A stretch of DNA of 64,000 nt. It comes from Flaccisagitta enflata (lineage: Eukaryota > Chaetognatha > Sagittoidea > Aphragmophora). The position numbers and the translations under genes were made by a program. The notes below the pieces were generated by a model. The model was not told the origin of the DNA, made no database searches, and saw nothing but the letters and a program-made list of their open reading frames with translations. Numbering within the stretch: position 1 is the stretch's first letter; each line of letters opens with the position of its first letter. Shown piece after piece: positions 34,230-45,215 of this stretch. The stretch lies in NCBI GenBank assembly GCA_965153355.1, contig OZ231128.1, positions 30,070,001-30,134,000 of the forward strand, given 5' to 3'.

Positions 34230-36620
34230 ATCCCCCCAATTTATTTTAATTAAAATAAATTTCCAAAATAGTTTCGAGAGGGGGGCAAAAAATTTAGGGT
34301 AACACATAAACCACCCCCCCCCCCCCCCCCCCCCCCGGATAAGGATGGGGACACACAAACGAGCCAGCATACACCACCCGCGCATTCCCCCCCTGGGGAC
34401 GAAGGGTGCTACTGCTTTGCAGCTTGCTCAATATACAAACACCCCCTTCCCGTCCCCTTACCCGACCATGCTACCCAAAGGACAAAATCGGCGACAAAAC
34501 TACAGCTAATACAAATGGTATATTCAAATAACAATTCAGATGGTACATCAATGAGACGCCTTTTTACCCCCATCAAGACCCACCACCTACCGTCTACAGG
34601 GCTAGCCCCTAATCACCGACCAAGGTGGCACAGCTGCCCCAGGCGCGGTTCCAGCTTTTGTCATTATCAACACCACCAATGTCCGCTTGTTGATGAGGGG
34701 AGCCAGAATTAACAGATGCAGGTTTTGCACCGCCTGGTAGCTTGCTTCCAACCGCGGCCTTTGGGGGCTGCGAGGCGGAAGTCCTCGTCAACTGGCGAGA
34801 CACTTCGGGCTGATTGGTACCAATGATGAAGCGGCAGCTTAACTGGCAGCCTTGGGGCCTTGCTGCGCAGCTACCAGGAGAGCGAAAGAAAAAGACAGGA
34901 ACCAACCCTCACCCTTAGTGGACCGACCCGAGGGATATGACCAACGACTAACGACCAAAGGAGGCCTGAAACATAACCACAAAAGGCACCATCCACGCCC
35001 GGGGGAAATATGGTAACCTGCCCATGGGCCCGCCCAACAAGACAGGAAGGGAAGGGACTCAATAAGGGGCAATATAACGCACGCCTCTCTTCATCTCTCC
35101 CTTGAAAATCTCACCCTCCACACTCAAACGTTTTACTACCCCAACCACGACGCTGTCCGGGAGCGTAATCACTCGCGAGTGGAAGAGGCTTCTTTTTGTT
35201 GAGATATAGGGATCATTGAGTAGACAGGGGCAGCCGCCAAATTGACAATCGACTTGATCGCCCGCACGAAAGAGTCAATTCCACAATGGCCGCCAAGACG
35301 AGACACGAGAGAGCTAGCATTGAGGCGTATTTACCTAGGTAAAGAGGGGATAAGGGGGGGGGGGGGAAGGGGGTTTGGGGACCTTGTGGTATTTCCAGAC
35401 AGGGGAACATGACCGGAAATACATCAGGGATTAAAAACCAGCAATGATAAGAGATACTACACCTAAATAAATAATTAAAAACCTGCCAACGTGTAGATGT
35501 CACGTTAAGAATAGACAGAAATAAAAACGCGCAAACGCAAAACGAAAAACGAAATCATGTGCTAAAAACGCGAGACGCAAAACAAAAGTAAATAACGATA
35601 TTCATGAACGACCAATAATAAATAATATAACAATAAGAATGCATAAAATTGATAAAAAGGCACAGCCAAAAACCGACAAAACCACCCCACATCCCTTATC
35701 CCACTGGGTAACAAAATTACAAGCCCCTCTCTATCCAGAAACCAAGAGACAGAGAACAAGAAGGGAACGGGAAAAGAATAGGGAAAGAACAAAAGAACAG
35801 GGAAGAGAACGAAAAGAAACGAGAAAGAGGAAAACGAACAGGAAAACGAGGAGAAAAAGAAAAAGAGAACGAAAGCACACAAGAGAGAACGGGAGAGAAA
35901 ACGAGAGAGAAAAAACAAACGAGGGAGAAAACAAGAATAAAACAAAACAAAACAAAACAAAAGAGAACAAGAACCAAAACAGCCCCCATCACCTAAAATA
36001 AGACGACGACGAAGGGGCGCGGAACTCGACTGCCGGAGAATCCCTCCCTAGTCCCATGGAGGTTGCGCTGAGAGACGTAGCCAATGGAGGAGGAGGAGGA
36101 GGAGAAGACGGAGGAAAGAAGGAAGATCGGCGCCATCTTGAAAACGAATCGAGACGACAAGCGCCGCCATCTTTTCTTCCTGCATGCGCCGGAAGTGATC
36201 ACGCGCGCCCTCAAGCAATTGAAAACGTCCGGAAGCTACTGTAGGGTGAATATAAAGAAAACACACAAACAGAGGACGAAAAAACGTTATCAAGACACCA
36301 AACAGATAAGGGGCGGGAAAAGAAACGGATATCCATTGAAGCGAATTGACACAGTATAAACATAGTCAAGCAATCATCAATGTCAATCATTCTTTCAATT
36401 GAACTTATCCGTTTTAGAAGTGTTGATATGGAACACATTGAACTGCATCCCATCGCCAATATCCCAAATCCAGCTGTCGAGGGGAACTCCACCGGACAAA
36501 TGGAATACCATCAAAGAGCTGGGGACGCGTCTGTTCGAAATCACGTGACTTGTAAGGACATGAAGGACGCAAGAGCGGAAATGAGGCGAAGAGTAGAACA
36601 GAATGGATGGTAGGAATGAA
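34230..36620 (-). other. LTR element interior without recognisable coding
   Basis: 2.4 kb between gag and the 3' LTR where pol would be expected. It has a 24-nt poly-C run (34,313-34,336), a purine-rich tract (35,745-35,990) and short frames without retropepsin, RT or integrase motifs. Confidence 0.7.
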
Positions 36621-38489
36621 TCATTGATTAAATTTACGGCCGTGGAGGATCGTCGCATGGGCTCGGCCGCACATTTGACACGAAGGTATATTGTTGCAGT
36701 ATTTTGCAGTGTGTCCCTTCTTGAGACAATGAAAACAAAGTTCGCGCTTTGATAAAATGTCCACCCTTGAATCGACAGAGACGTCCATTAGAATGGGGCA
36801 TTGAGATGTTGTATGGGGATGGCCACAAATCCCGCAGAGTCTGTCTGGCCGCTGTTGGTCACAAAAAGTGGAATCTTTGTCAGGCGGTGCCTGATATCTT
36901 TTGATAATTGCCCATCGCTCCACCAACTCCACCAAATTATGGAAGTTATAATTCCCCCGGCCATCTTGTTTTGATTCAAAGTCCTCCGTCCAAAACTTGT
37001 CAGCGAGATGAGGGACCCGGCTGTTGAGAATGTCACGAATTCTGTTGTCTCTGTGACACATCTCTTCCTCTCCACACACCCTCGCAATCTTCTCAGCCTT
37101 CAATAATTCCGCATAAAGGAGAAAATGGGCCTTGTAATCATGCGTTGCGATTGGAGGAGCGGATGCAATTCCATCAAGCAGTGCGCCCACCATGCCTAAT
37201 TTCCCCTGGAATATCGTGTCCATCCGCTCAAAACACTTCTCCAATTCAAAGGCGGCAGTCTCTGCTGTCACACCAATTGTCGCCGTCATGATGACATCAG
37301 CTACAGGGCCGCTAAACCAATGTGGTAACTCCAAAAGCATGTCCATTTCCGTAATTCCCTTATTATTTGCCGCCTCCATAAATCTCCGCTTCAGAATAAT
37401 GTAATCTGTGGGCGTCAAGGATGTATGCGGTATTCTTGGCCGTGCCTTTTCCAAATTCTTGTAGCCAATTTCTCTCCATCGAATGAAATTATCCGCATGG
37501 GAAGCTGCAAGGAATTTCTCAAAAGCGCCATCTGACAAGGATTGATGGGCTAAGCCCTGTCGAGCTGCTTGAGCACCCGTTTGACGCCGCGTTAAAGGAG
37601 ATGGAGGAGGAGGAGGAGGAGGATTAAGATGATGGCGATGGATTTGTGTCATCTGAGGTTCGCGGTAATCTGTGTCTGTCGGGCGTTCCTGGGGTGGTTG
37701 CTGATGTCGATGACCACCGCCGACTCCTTCCGACTGCTCATGATCTCCATTCACCTGCCTGACAATCTCACCATCACCAATCGCAGCTCTAGCAATCCAA
37801 TCACCTTTGACTTGACATTGCATCTGATGATGTTGTTGACGAGCCTGTTGAGACGCTGGTGGTTGCTGACGGCGCTGCTGGAGCTGTTCGTGTACCGGCT
37901 CCTGCATTGCTCCATCCATGGACGAATGATGCGTTGGCCTAACATCCCACTGCTCTATCGCGCCACCTAATCCACCTCGATTCAGGGCATTCAAATTCAT
38001 GCGTTGCAATGTCTCGTCAACCGCTTCCGCACCCACCCCCAGCTTATGAGGGGCACGTTGGCGATATTTAAGGATCTCCTCCGTTGTTGGGAAATTGTCG
38101 GAGTACAAGTCTGTTGCGAAAAATTTCATCTTAGCCCATTTGCTGCGCACAGTTTTCAGGCTATTTGCAGAGTAAGTCCACAAGTCATATGCACCATCAA
38201 GCTCGCCCGATTTCGAAATGTCGTTGGTTTTAGCGAGGTAGCGATATACAATTGCTTGAAGACTATCACGCGCAAAGTCTGAATCTGCAGCTGCCATTTC
38301 GTCGTCTGGGTTGGTTACCACGTCGTTAAAGGCCATTTGAGCCTCGTTGAGGGCAACCACCACATTTGCACGCATCTCACGCAGCTCGACGATGAGTTCA
38401 TGCTGGCAACCCGCAAAATATGATGCCAAGGATGAAATTGAGGTGTCATGCACACCTCCGCCATCCATCGCTGCCGATGGAGCAGACAT
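36621..38489 (-). CDS. gag: Gag-like protein of the LTR element
   Basis: From ATG at 38,489 (MSAPSAAMDGGG) it runs 622 codons to a stop at 36,621, uninterrupted. The middle has Gln/Pro-rich linkers. The C-terminal half has a capsid-like helical region (FIRWREIGYKNLEKARPRIP, WFSGPVADVIMTATIG, YKAHFLLYAELLKAEKIA). It ends in three Cys/His clusters: CGICGHPHTTSQC, the CCHC knuckle CFHCLKKGHTAKYC, and CQMCGRAHATILH. The last pair is typical of BEL/Pao Gag. An intact ORF together with near-identical LTRs suggests very recent insertion. An upstream TTG-initiated extension is possible but not needed. Confidence 0.82.
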   Translation of the reverse strand: MSAPSAAMDGGGVHDTSISSLASYFAGCQHELIVELREMRANVVVALNEAQMAFNDVVTNPDDEMAAADSDFARDSLQAIVYRYLAKTNDISKSGELDGAYDLWTYSANSLKTVRSKWAKMKFFATDLYSDNFPTTEEILKYRQRAPHKLGVGAEAVDETLQRMNLNALNRGGLGGAIEQWDVRPTHHSSMDGAMQEPVHEQLQQRRQQPPASQQARQQHHQMQCQVKGDWIARAAIGDGEIVRQVNGDHEQSEGVGGGHRHQQPPQERPTDTDYREPQMTQIHRHHLNPPPPPPPSPLTRRQTGAQAARQGLAHQSLSDGAFEKFLAASHADNFIRWREIGYKNLEKARPRIPHTSLTPTDYIILKRRFMEAANNKGITEMDMLLELPHWFSGPVADVIMTATIGVTAETAAFELEKCFERMDTIFQGKLGMVGALLDGIASAPPIATHDYKAHFLLYAELLKAEKIARVCGEEEMCHRDNRIRDILNSRVPHLADKFWTEDFESKQDGRGNYNFHNLVELVERWAIIKRYQAPPDKDSTFCDQQRPDRLCGICGHPHTTSQCPILMDVSVDSRVDILSKRELCFHCLKKGHTAKYCNNIPSCQMCGRAHATILHGRKFNQ

Positions 38490-38927
38490 TTTAGCGTCCA
38501 ATGGAAACTGGCGCGATAACGTTTTTAGAGTCCATTTTGCTTGGACGTAATCACTTGCTTAATTCACGTCGAAATTTAGAGTCAGTTAAGCATCGCCTGA
38601 CGGTTTTTAGCACGCAGAAAATGGACCAGGTTCGCTACCACCGACCATGTCAAAGTTCAGCGTCAGTTAAGCATCACCCGTCGGTATTTCGCATGCAAAA
38701 TCAGGTTTGCTACCACCGACGCCAATTGCACGTGGGGAAAGGCGCAAACACATTTCGACGATAAAAGGACGATTCATCAGCGATTTATCAACGCGTGTTT
38801 CTCTCATTGACATCACGTCCCGGCGCCCCGGCGCTGGGGCCGTCACTTAGCATGACAGCAGCCTTGGGTCAGGGCAGGAGACACGAATGGACGAGTGAAG
38901 ACGGCGTCGATTTTTAATAGATTTTAC

Positions 38928-39411
38928 TGTGAATTTACGGCATAGTTTCTTGCCGTCGGTTCACGCTTTTAGCGATTTGCATGTCTATTTAGCTGAGCGT
39001 GAACATGTCCTTATTTTGTCTAATTTGCATATTGAGGTGTGGATGAAATGATAAAGCCCGTTGTAATTCTACATAGCCGCCGATATGTCTATTTTTGTGA
39101 AGTAAAATCTATTAACGGACAGTTTGCCACCACACCTCTCAAAAAAGACACTAAATGGAACAAAAAGAGAGAAAAAATTAGTGTACAGATCGAGATAAAA
39201 CGATAAAACAATAAAACGATAAACGATAAAAACGACGCGATGACGATAAAAATGCCAAGCAAAAAAGGTAAAAAACACGCAATTTTTCAGGATGAAGGAG
39301 CGACAGAGAATAAAATCCAAAGCAACTCCGTACAGCTACGGAAGCGACACAAAAGGGCAATGTGACAAAAAAATGGCATCGCTAAGGTCAACAAAAGACA
39401 CATTTTCCACA
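38928..39411 (-). repeat. LTR, 5' copy relative to the element
   Basis: 484 bp. It would carry the element's minus-strand promoter. A CpG-rich stretch (GGCGCCCCGGCGCTGGGG) lies about 110 bp inside it. Confidence 0.93.
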
Positions 39412-39591
39412 GCGTGTGTATGTGTCAGTGTGCGTGTGCGTTTGTCTATCTTTTTGTTCATGTATGTGCGCGTACATATATGTGCAAAATTATGCATATA
39501 CGTATATATGTGCACGCGCGGTTATGAGTGTGCTTGAGGTGATGGAGTGGATAGTGGAGTAGATTTTACCTGGCCCATTTTTCATTCTTAG

Positions 39592-39764
39592 GAGGACGCT
39601 ACAATTGGCGCCTCCACTGCGAGAGCTAATTCCGTTGAGGATGAGACTCCTCAAGACATCACCATCACTTTGGAAGGACTCCATCGATGTTTACATCACG
39701 CAGAATTCGCCATCGATCAGACCAACGACTTTTACGTGGAAAATCCTGAAGATCCCGTCTCAAG
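39592..39764 (+). CDS. SPEF2: SPEF2 exon n
   Basis: Follows TTTTTCATTCTTAG. Residues 1188-1245: EDATIGASTARANSVEDETP, ITITLEGLHRCLHHAEFAID and NDFYVENPEDPVSR. Phase 0 in, phase 2 out (AG before GTACAA). Separated from exon m by a 7.4-kb intron swollen by the LTR element. Confidence 0.85.
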
Positions 39765-40011
39765 GTACAATGACTAGATTTATGTTCCTGTTTTTACAAT
39801 TGCTTAATATCATTTTGCTTTAAAATATTGACTTTTTGAGGGTCAGACGGCAACCCTTTGGATGGATTGAAAAAAAAAAGAGCAGTATCGTCCAAAACTA
39901 CTTGGGGACCATTTTTGCAAAAAAGTGATGTAACCGATCATTAGACGGACTGAAAAATGGTTCAATCGACGGACGGACCAACAGAGGGACAAAAATTGCG
40001 ACGCGGGAAAG

Positions 40012-40203
<192 letters not shown>

Positions 40204-40469
40204 GTTGTATTTTAAAAGTAGTCGCTAAAGTACAGTTAAGCTTTCTATTCTTACCCCGAAAGGTTGATATGATGGATATGGTTAACCGGACGGTTAAACC
40301 CCGGGTCAATGTGCATAGATGGGTCCGTATATCAAATGAGGAGTTTTTCTCGGAAAATTCGAGTCAACCAAGAGGAAAAGTTCTTGATTGAAAGTTCAGT
40401 CAAGCGAAGAGAAAGAGACCCTCGCATGAATGTCATTCATTTATCATCCGATTTTTAATTCACTTCCAG

Positions 40470-40510
40470 GGAGAAGCTGGAGGCGATATTTCACGAAGTT
40501 GCTGGAGAAG
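40470..40510 (+). CDS. SPEF2: SPEF2 exon o (41-nt microexon)
   Basis: Between TTCACTTCCAG and GTAAAT. It encodes REKLEAIFHEVAGEG (residues 1245-1259, shared codons at both ends). It is needed to join phase 2 of exon n to phase 1 of exon p. Confidence 0.8.
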
Positions 40511-40647
40511 GTAAATCTTCTTTCCTTCTCATGATTTAACTTGTTTAGAAAGACAAATAATACCGGATGTGTTTTGGCTGTGTTTATCTGACGTGATTGT
40601 TTAACCTATTTATTGTTCTTTCTTAATTTATTTCTTTCCTATTTTCT

Positions 40648-40652
40648 TTTTT

Positions 40653-40728
<76 letters not shown>

Positions 40729-40732
40729 TCAT

Positions 40733-40795
<63 letters not shown>

Positions 40796-40952
40796 CTCTT
40801 TCTTTCTTTCTTTCTTTCTTTCTTCTTTCTTTCTTCTTTCTTTCTTCTTTCTTTCTCTTTCTTTTCTTTCTTCTTCTTTCTTTCCTTTCTTTCTTTCTTT
40901 CCTTCTCTTCTTCTCTTTCTTCTCTTCTTCTTTCTCTTTCTTTTTTTCTTCT

Positions 40953-41009
<57 letters not shown>

Positions 41010-41145
41010 CTTTCATTCTTTCATTATTAATTTCTTTCAGAAAAACAAATAATGTCTGATGTGTTTTGGCTGTGTTTATCTGATGTGATTATTTAACCTA
41101 TTTATTTTTCTATCTTTATTTCTTTCTTTCTCCCTTTCTTTCTCC

Positions 41146-41191
<46 letters not shown>

Positions 41192-41344
41192 ATCTTTCTT
41201 TTTTTATTCATTCTATGTTTCTTTTATTCTGTTTTTTATTCTTTTTCTGTTTTTTTTTTAATTCTTTCTCTGTTACTTTTATTCTTATTCTTTTTTTCTC
41301 TTTCCTTTATGTCTTTTCTTTTTTCTTTCCTTGTCTCTCTCTTG

Positions 41345-41386
<42 letters not shown>

Positions 41387-41508
41387 GCTATACAAACCTA
41401 TGCTTTTGGGCGACCTTCCAGATCGGGATGACCCACGCCATGAAGCGAAATTAGTGAAATGAGCGTTTACCAATGGTTGTCATAACTCTTGTGCAGTTAA
41501 ACATAATT

Positions 41509-41605
<97 letters not shown>
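40648..41605. repeat. Polypyrimidine block: (TTTC)n and (TC)n filling SPEF2 intron o
   Basis: (CTTT)n 40,648-40,880, mixed CTT/CTTT to 40,950, (TC)n, (CTTT)n to 41,020, more at 41,110-41,200 and 41,340-41,388, then (TC)n 41,514-41,602. A 70-bp segment is duplicated at 40,550 and 41,042 (GATGTGTTTTGGCTGTGTTT). The last TC tract runs into the acceptor CTCACTAG. Confidence 0.92.
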
Positions 41606-41606
<1 letters not shown>

Positions 41607-41608
41607 AG

Positions 41609-41748
41609 GTCACGATGGCGAAGTGTCCTTAAACAGTCTCATTCAGCATCCGACTGTCCAGGATATCTTCTTATCATTTACCCGATTCAAAGAACCTGCC
41701 ATATTTCAAATTGTCGAGGGAAACGCGGACGAATATTCCATGCTTTAA
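41609..41748 (+). CDS. SPEF2: SPEF2 last exon p
   Basis: Follows CTCTCACTAG. Residues 1259-1304: GHDGEVSLNSLIQHPTVQDI, FLSFTRFKEPAIFQIVEGNA, DEYSML and TAA at 41,746-41,748. The acceptor's pyrimidine tract is itself a (TC)n microsatellite. Confidence 0.87.
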
Positions 41749-41944
41749 AAAAGTCGTATTCCGCAATTAGCCTTTACTAGTCCATGCTTTTAACAAGTCA
41801 GAATACTTTTAACCACTCAGAACCGCTGACTTATCACCGGCTCCAATTTTCATAGTTTATTTTATTTAAAGCTTTTGTTCTGTTTGTGCCTTCGCGTTCT
41901 TGCCTGATTGCCAATTATTTTTTTTGCAATTTGCAAACCATCGC

Positions 41945-41950
41945 ATTAAA
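41945..41950 (+). terminator. Possible SPEF2 polyadenylation signal (ATTAAA)
   Basis: About 200 nt after the SPEF2 stop. It is a common variant hexamer and the only candidate I see before the next gene. Confidence 0.35.
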
Positions 41951-42306
41951 AAAACGACCTTCGCTTTCCACGTTGAACGTTAAAAGTCGCGAATTTTTGC
42001 GTTGATAAGAGCTTAAACGATGCAATGACGTTAAAATTAATTGTATGTGAAATAATAACCGATAATCCTTGTTTTAAAATTGTAAGATATCTCTCTCTTA
42101 TTTTCCCATGCCAAGTAAAGAAAAAATAATCTAAGACGCTTCCCAATTTACACAGATATTTATGTACATCATGAAACGAAAAAAAGCAAGTTGAAACAAA
42201 CTTCTGTTTTTGTAATGTGCGTATATAATACTACAACCTAATCTCGTGAAGCATCAATCAAGAGACAACTACACGACCAAAATAGAACAAATCGGCCACG
42301 ACAAAA
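41951..42306. other. Intergenic; possible TATA box at 42,222
   Basis: AT-rich spacer between SPEF2 and the LDLa gene. TATATAATA starts at 42,222, about 85 nt upstream of the next ATG, and could be a core promoter element. Confidence 0.35.
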
Positions 42307-42481
42307 ATGGGGGCATCAAGGATCGTCGGAAGATTTTCCTTGCTCTGCGTGATCTTCATTGGGCTGTTTGGAAATGTTTTGGTAGTGGATGCACTTCAAG
42401 TGCACAAAGACTGCGATCAAGTGGAACGCTTGAGGAGACCCGCGTTTCGCTGCTTCGACGGAAACTCGTGTCTTACTTCCG
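42307..42481 (+). CDS. LDL-receptor class A protein, exon 1 (signal peptide and first half of LDLa 1)
   Basis: ATG in strong context (ACAAAAATGG). MGASRIVGRFSLLCVIFIGL then FGNVLVVDA is a signal peptide, so the product is secreted or a membrane ectodomain. CDQVERLRRPAFRCFDGNSC starts an LDLa module. Ends phase 1 (TCCG) before a consensus donor GTGAGTC. Confidence 0.75.
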
Positions 42482-42718
42482 GTGAGTCATTGCGAAGCTT
42501 GAATATGATAAAGGAGATAATGAATGTATGGATGGCTGGCTGGCTGAATGCATGAATGAATGAACGAATGAATGAATGAATGAATGAATGAATAATTTAA
42601 CTGGAAAACGCAGAATTTCAATCAGGAAGATTTTACGCAGCTGATTGGTTTGATCGATCAGGCAATGTTTTCTTTTTGTCCGCGACGGAATATCATTCCG
42701 ACGCGGACTATAATTCAA

Positions 42719-43640
42719 GGCGGGTGGGTGTCGTCGTCGTTGTCGTTGTCGTTGTCGTCGTTGTCGTCGTCGTCCCGGATTTTAAAAAATGGATAACTTT
42801 TTTATGCTTTGACCGATTTGGTTCATATTTGGTGGGAAGTTGTACTAGGGTAAGGCGCTTTACATCCTATCCGATTTTTGTGATCCGACCAACCCAACCG
42901 GCCCAACCAGCCTACCGGCCTAAAAGTGAAAAACGTGCATAACTTTGGCATTTTTCAACCAATTTAGCTGAAATTTGGTATGGAGTCTCTAAATGGAAGG
43001 CCTCAACATATGTATATGATTTATATGCATTTGAGCATGCTAACCGCCAAACCGACCTACCACCCAACCAGCCAACCCGCCTAAAAGTGAAAAACTTGCA
43101 TAACTTTTATTTTTCAACTGATTTGGTTGAAACTTGGTATGGAGTCTCTAAATGGAAGAACTCAACATATGCACACTATTTATCCTGTCAAACCAGCCTA
43201 CCACCCAACCAGCCTACCAGCCTAAAAGTGAAAAATGCGTATAACTTTGGCATTTTTCAACCAATTTGGTTAAAATTTAGTATGGAGTCTCTAAATGGAA
43301 GGACTCAACACATGAATGTGATTTATTTATGTTTGAGCATGATAACCGGCCAAACCGTCCTACCACCCAACCAGCTTACCGGCCTAAAAGTGAAAAACTT
43401 GCATAAATTGGACATTTTTCAACTAATTTGGTTGAAACTTGGCATGGGGTCTCTAAATGGAAGAACTCAACATATGCACACTATTAAACCAAACCAGCCT
43501 ACCACCCAACCACCCTACTAGCCTAAGAGTGAAAAATGTGCATAACTTTGCTATTTTTCAACGGATTTGCATGAAACTTTGTATGGAGGCTTTAAATGTA
43601 AAGACTTATAGTTTTAGGGAACTTACAGGGTTAGCGATCT
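42719..43640. repeat. Tandem array, alternating 160/140-bp units
   Basis: After a (GTC)n tract, five copies of a unit marked by CCTAAAAGTGAAAAA (about 42,920, 43,080, 43,222, 43,384 and 43,523). Each carries GCATAACTTTGGCATTTTTC, GGTATGGAGTCTCTAAATGG and ACCACCCAACCAGCC. Spacing alternates near 160 and 140. It sits in the LDLa gene's intron 1. Confidence 0.85.
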
Positions 43641-43715
43641 TTTGGTCATAGCGATCTTATGGAATTGGTGATCTTTAACCCCCCTCCGTCGCGGACCCAG
43701 ATACTGTTCAGATTT

Positions 43716-43940
43716 TTTAGTTGCGGACACGCAACTCTATAACAGGCTTTGTCCGTCAGTCCGTCCGTTCGTCTGTTGGTCCATTAGTCCGGGGTCATCA
43801 AGTTGAAAAGTGGAAAAACAAGCGTTTAAGATACATTTTGTGTATGTTTGTGTGTGTGGGATAGGGGCTGGGGTGTGGATGGGGTTGGATGCCCCTTCCT
43901 ACCCGTCCGCAACGATATTGTTACCCCGCACTACCTATTT
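43716..43940 (+). mobile_element. Hairpin-headed short element, type C
   Basis: Head AGTTGCGGACACGCAACT (43,719-43,736), CTATAACAGGCTTTGTCCG, TCCGTCCGTTCG, a GGGGTTGGATGCCCCTTCC block, and the end GTCCGCAACGATATTGTTAC then CCCGCACTACC. Confidence 0.75.
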
Positions 43941-44095
43941 TTAAAAGGCAGGCTTTTATTTTCGCCCAAATGAAAAGGTAAATAGCTGAGAGTATTACAT
44001 TTTTTTTTTTTCATTTAAGGAAAATTTTTGCTATTACGTGTTAGATCTATTTTACTTTTACAGGATTTAACTGTATTTTACTTTTTCTGTTCCAG

Positions 44096-44281
44096 ATTTG
44101 TCGGTTTGCGATACGATGTTCGGGCCAGATTGCCCCGATGGAAGCGATCATGACTCGCGGCTTTGTCAACGAGTCTCCAAACCACATCGAGGAGACGCCA
44201 TCATATCGCACTTCAAATGCTGCGACGGAAAGGAAGCGCTCAACTTGTGGCAAGTCTGCGACGGCATCGTCAACTGCCCAG

Positions 44282-44283
<2 letters not shown>
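44096..44283 (+). CDS. LDL-receptor class A protein, exon 2
   Basis: Follows TCTGTTCCAG, phase 1 in. DLSVCDTMFGPDCPDGSDHD then SRLC completes the first LDLa module: six cysteines with the acidic CPDGSDH calcium-binding motif. FKCCDGKEALNLWQVCDGIV then NCPG starts a second module, whose closing DGSDE..C must be in the next exon. Ends phase 0 at GGG before GTGAGAGAGA, so the (GA)n microsatellite includes the donor. No later exon was found before the convergent neighbour; the transcript may continue beyond or inside it. Confidence 0.75.
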
Positions 44284-44366
<83 letters not shown>

Positions 44367-44398
44367 AGGGAGTAAGAGGGAGAGGAAGAGAGAGAGGA

Positions 44399-44429
<31 letters not shown>

Positions 44430-44670
44430 TAAGAGATAGTGAAAGAGAGAGAAAGTAAGAGAGAGAGAAAGAGAGAGTGAAAGAGAGAGTGAAAGAGAGA
44501 GAGTAGGAGAGAGTGCAAAGGCAGAGAGATAAAGAGAGAGTGCTAAGACAGACAGACAGCAAGAGAGAGAGTGCTAAGCCAGACAGACAGTAAGAGAGAG
44601 TATGAGAGAGAGTAAGAGAGAGAGAGACAGTAACTGAGTAAGAGAGAGAGTAGGAGAGAGAGAGAGCGCT
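44284..44670. repeat. (GA)n starting at the LDLa exon 2 donor
   Basis: Pure GA 44,287-44,365, degenerate GAGA/GTAA units to 44,670. Confidence 0.93.
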
Positions 44671-45011
44671 AAGACAAACAGACATTTATACAAAGAAGAA
44701 GACATACAGACGGAATAATAATAGTAAGTACTAGCTAGAAAATAACACTAGACTTGTATGAAAGATTTTAATCAGAAATTGATGTACCGTTATGGATCAA
44801 GTTCAAGTTAAGTCATTTAATTCTGCTTTCGCTTAGATAGAACACAAAATACAGGAAATGTGGGGATAGTGTGTTATTTTTTTATTTCGTGATTGGGATG
44901 GCAAATCATTTAAGAAATACTTAATTATTTCGTGATGGTGATGGCAAATCATTTAGACTAGATAGTAGATAGTAGAGACGCAGACAAACGGTGGAGTAAT
45001 GAAGAGGATTC
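44671..45011. other. No feature recognised
   Basis: AT-rich, with a 32-nt direct repeat (TTATTTCGTGAT, GATGGCAAATCATTTA at 44,880 and 44,925). Confidence 0.5.
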
Positions 45012-45017
45012 TTTATT
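45012..45017 (-). terminator. Polyadenylation signal AATAAA for the lipid kinase gene
   Basis: TTTATT on the plus strand, 199 nt past the stop codon at 45,216. Confidence 0.5.
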
Positions 45018-45215
45018 GATTTACAAATTATAGTGAGATAACTCATAATTGCAAATATTTTGTTATAAACGGTATGCTGAGCGATACTCGGCTAAGTTAA
45101 GGTCGATGTTTTTTGTTGTGATAGTCATATATGCGAATGCAGATGGTTGACGGACTACAAGCCGGTACTTCAAGCCAACGGCTTCCCTCTGACTTGAATT
45201 CAGAACAAAATAGTG

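Larger units (their letters stand above)
33746..39411 (-). mobile_element. BEL/Pao-type LTR retrotransposon, gag only, antisense in SPEF2 intron m
   Basis: 5666 bp bounded by two 484-bp direct repeats that differ, by my comparison, at a single base (CGCATG versus TGCATG near 33,787/38,969). The LTRs start TG and end CA, and the flanking 5-bp duplication is GCGTG (33,741-33,745 and 39,412-39,416). The transcribed direction is minus: a Gag ORF lies near the right LTR, and a purine tract (ATTGGGGGGAT on the minus strand) abuts the left LTR as a polypurine primer site should. I see no protease, reverse transcriptase or integrase, so it is nonautonomous. No canonical TGG-starting tRNA primer site follows the 5' LTR. 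The superfamily call rests on Gag architecture and TSD length. Confidence 0.8.

Noticed and set aside
34230-36620. Hidden pol or env in the LTR element
   Set aside because: No DSG/DTG protease, YxDD reverse transcriptase or HHCC integrase motif found in any minus-strand frame.
43087-43521. 144-residue frame inside the tandem array in the LDLa intron
   Set aside because: It follows the 160/140-bp repeat unit and has no independent motif or splice context.
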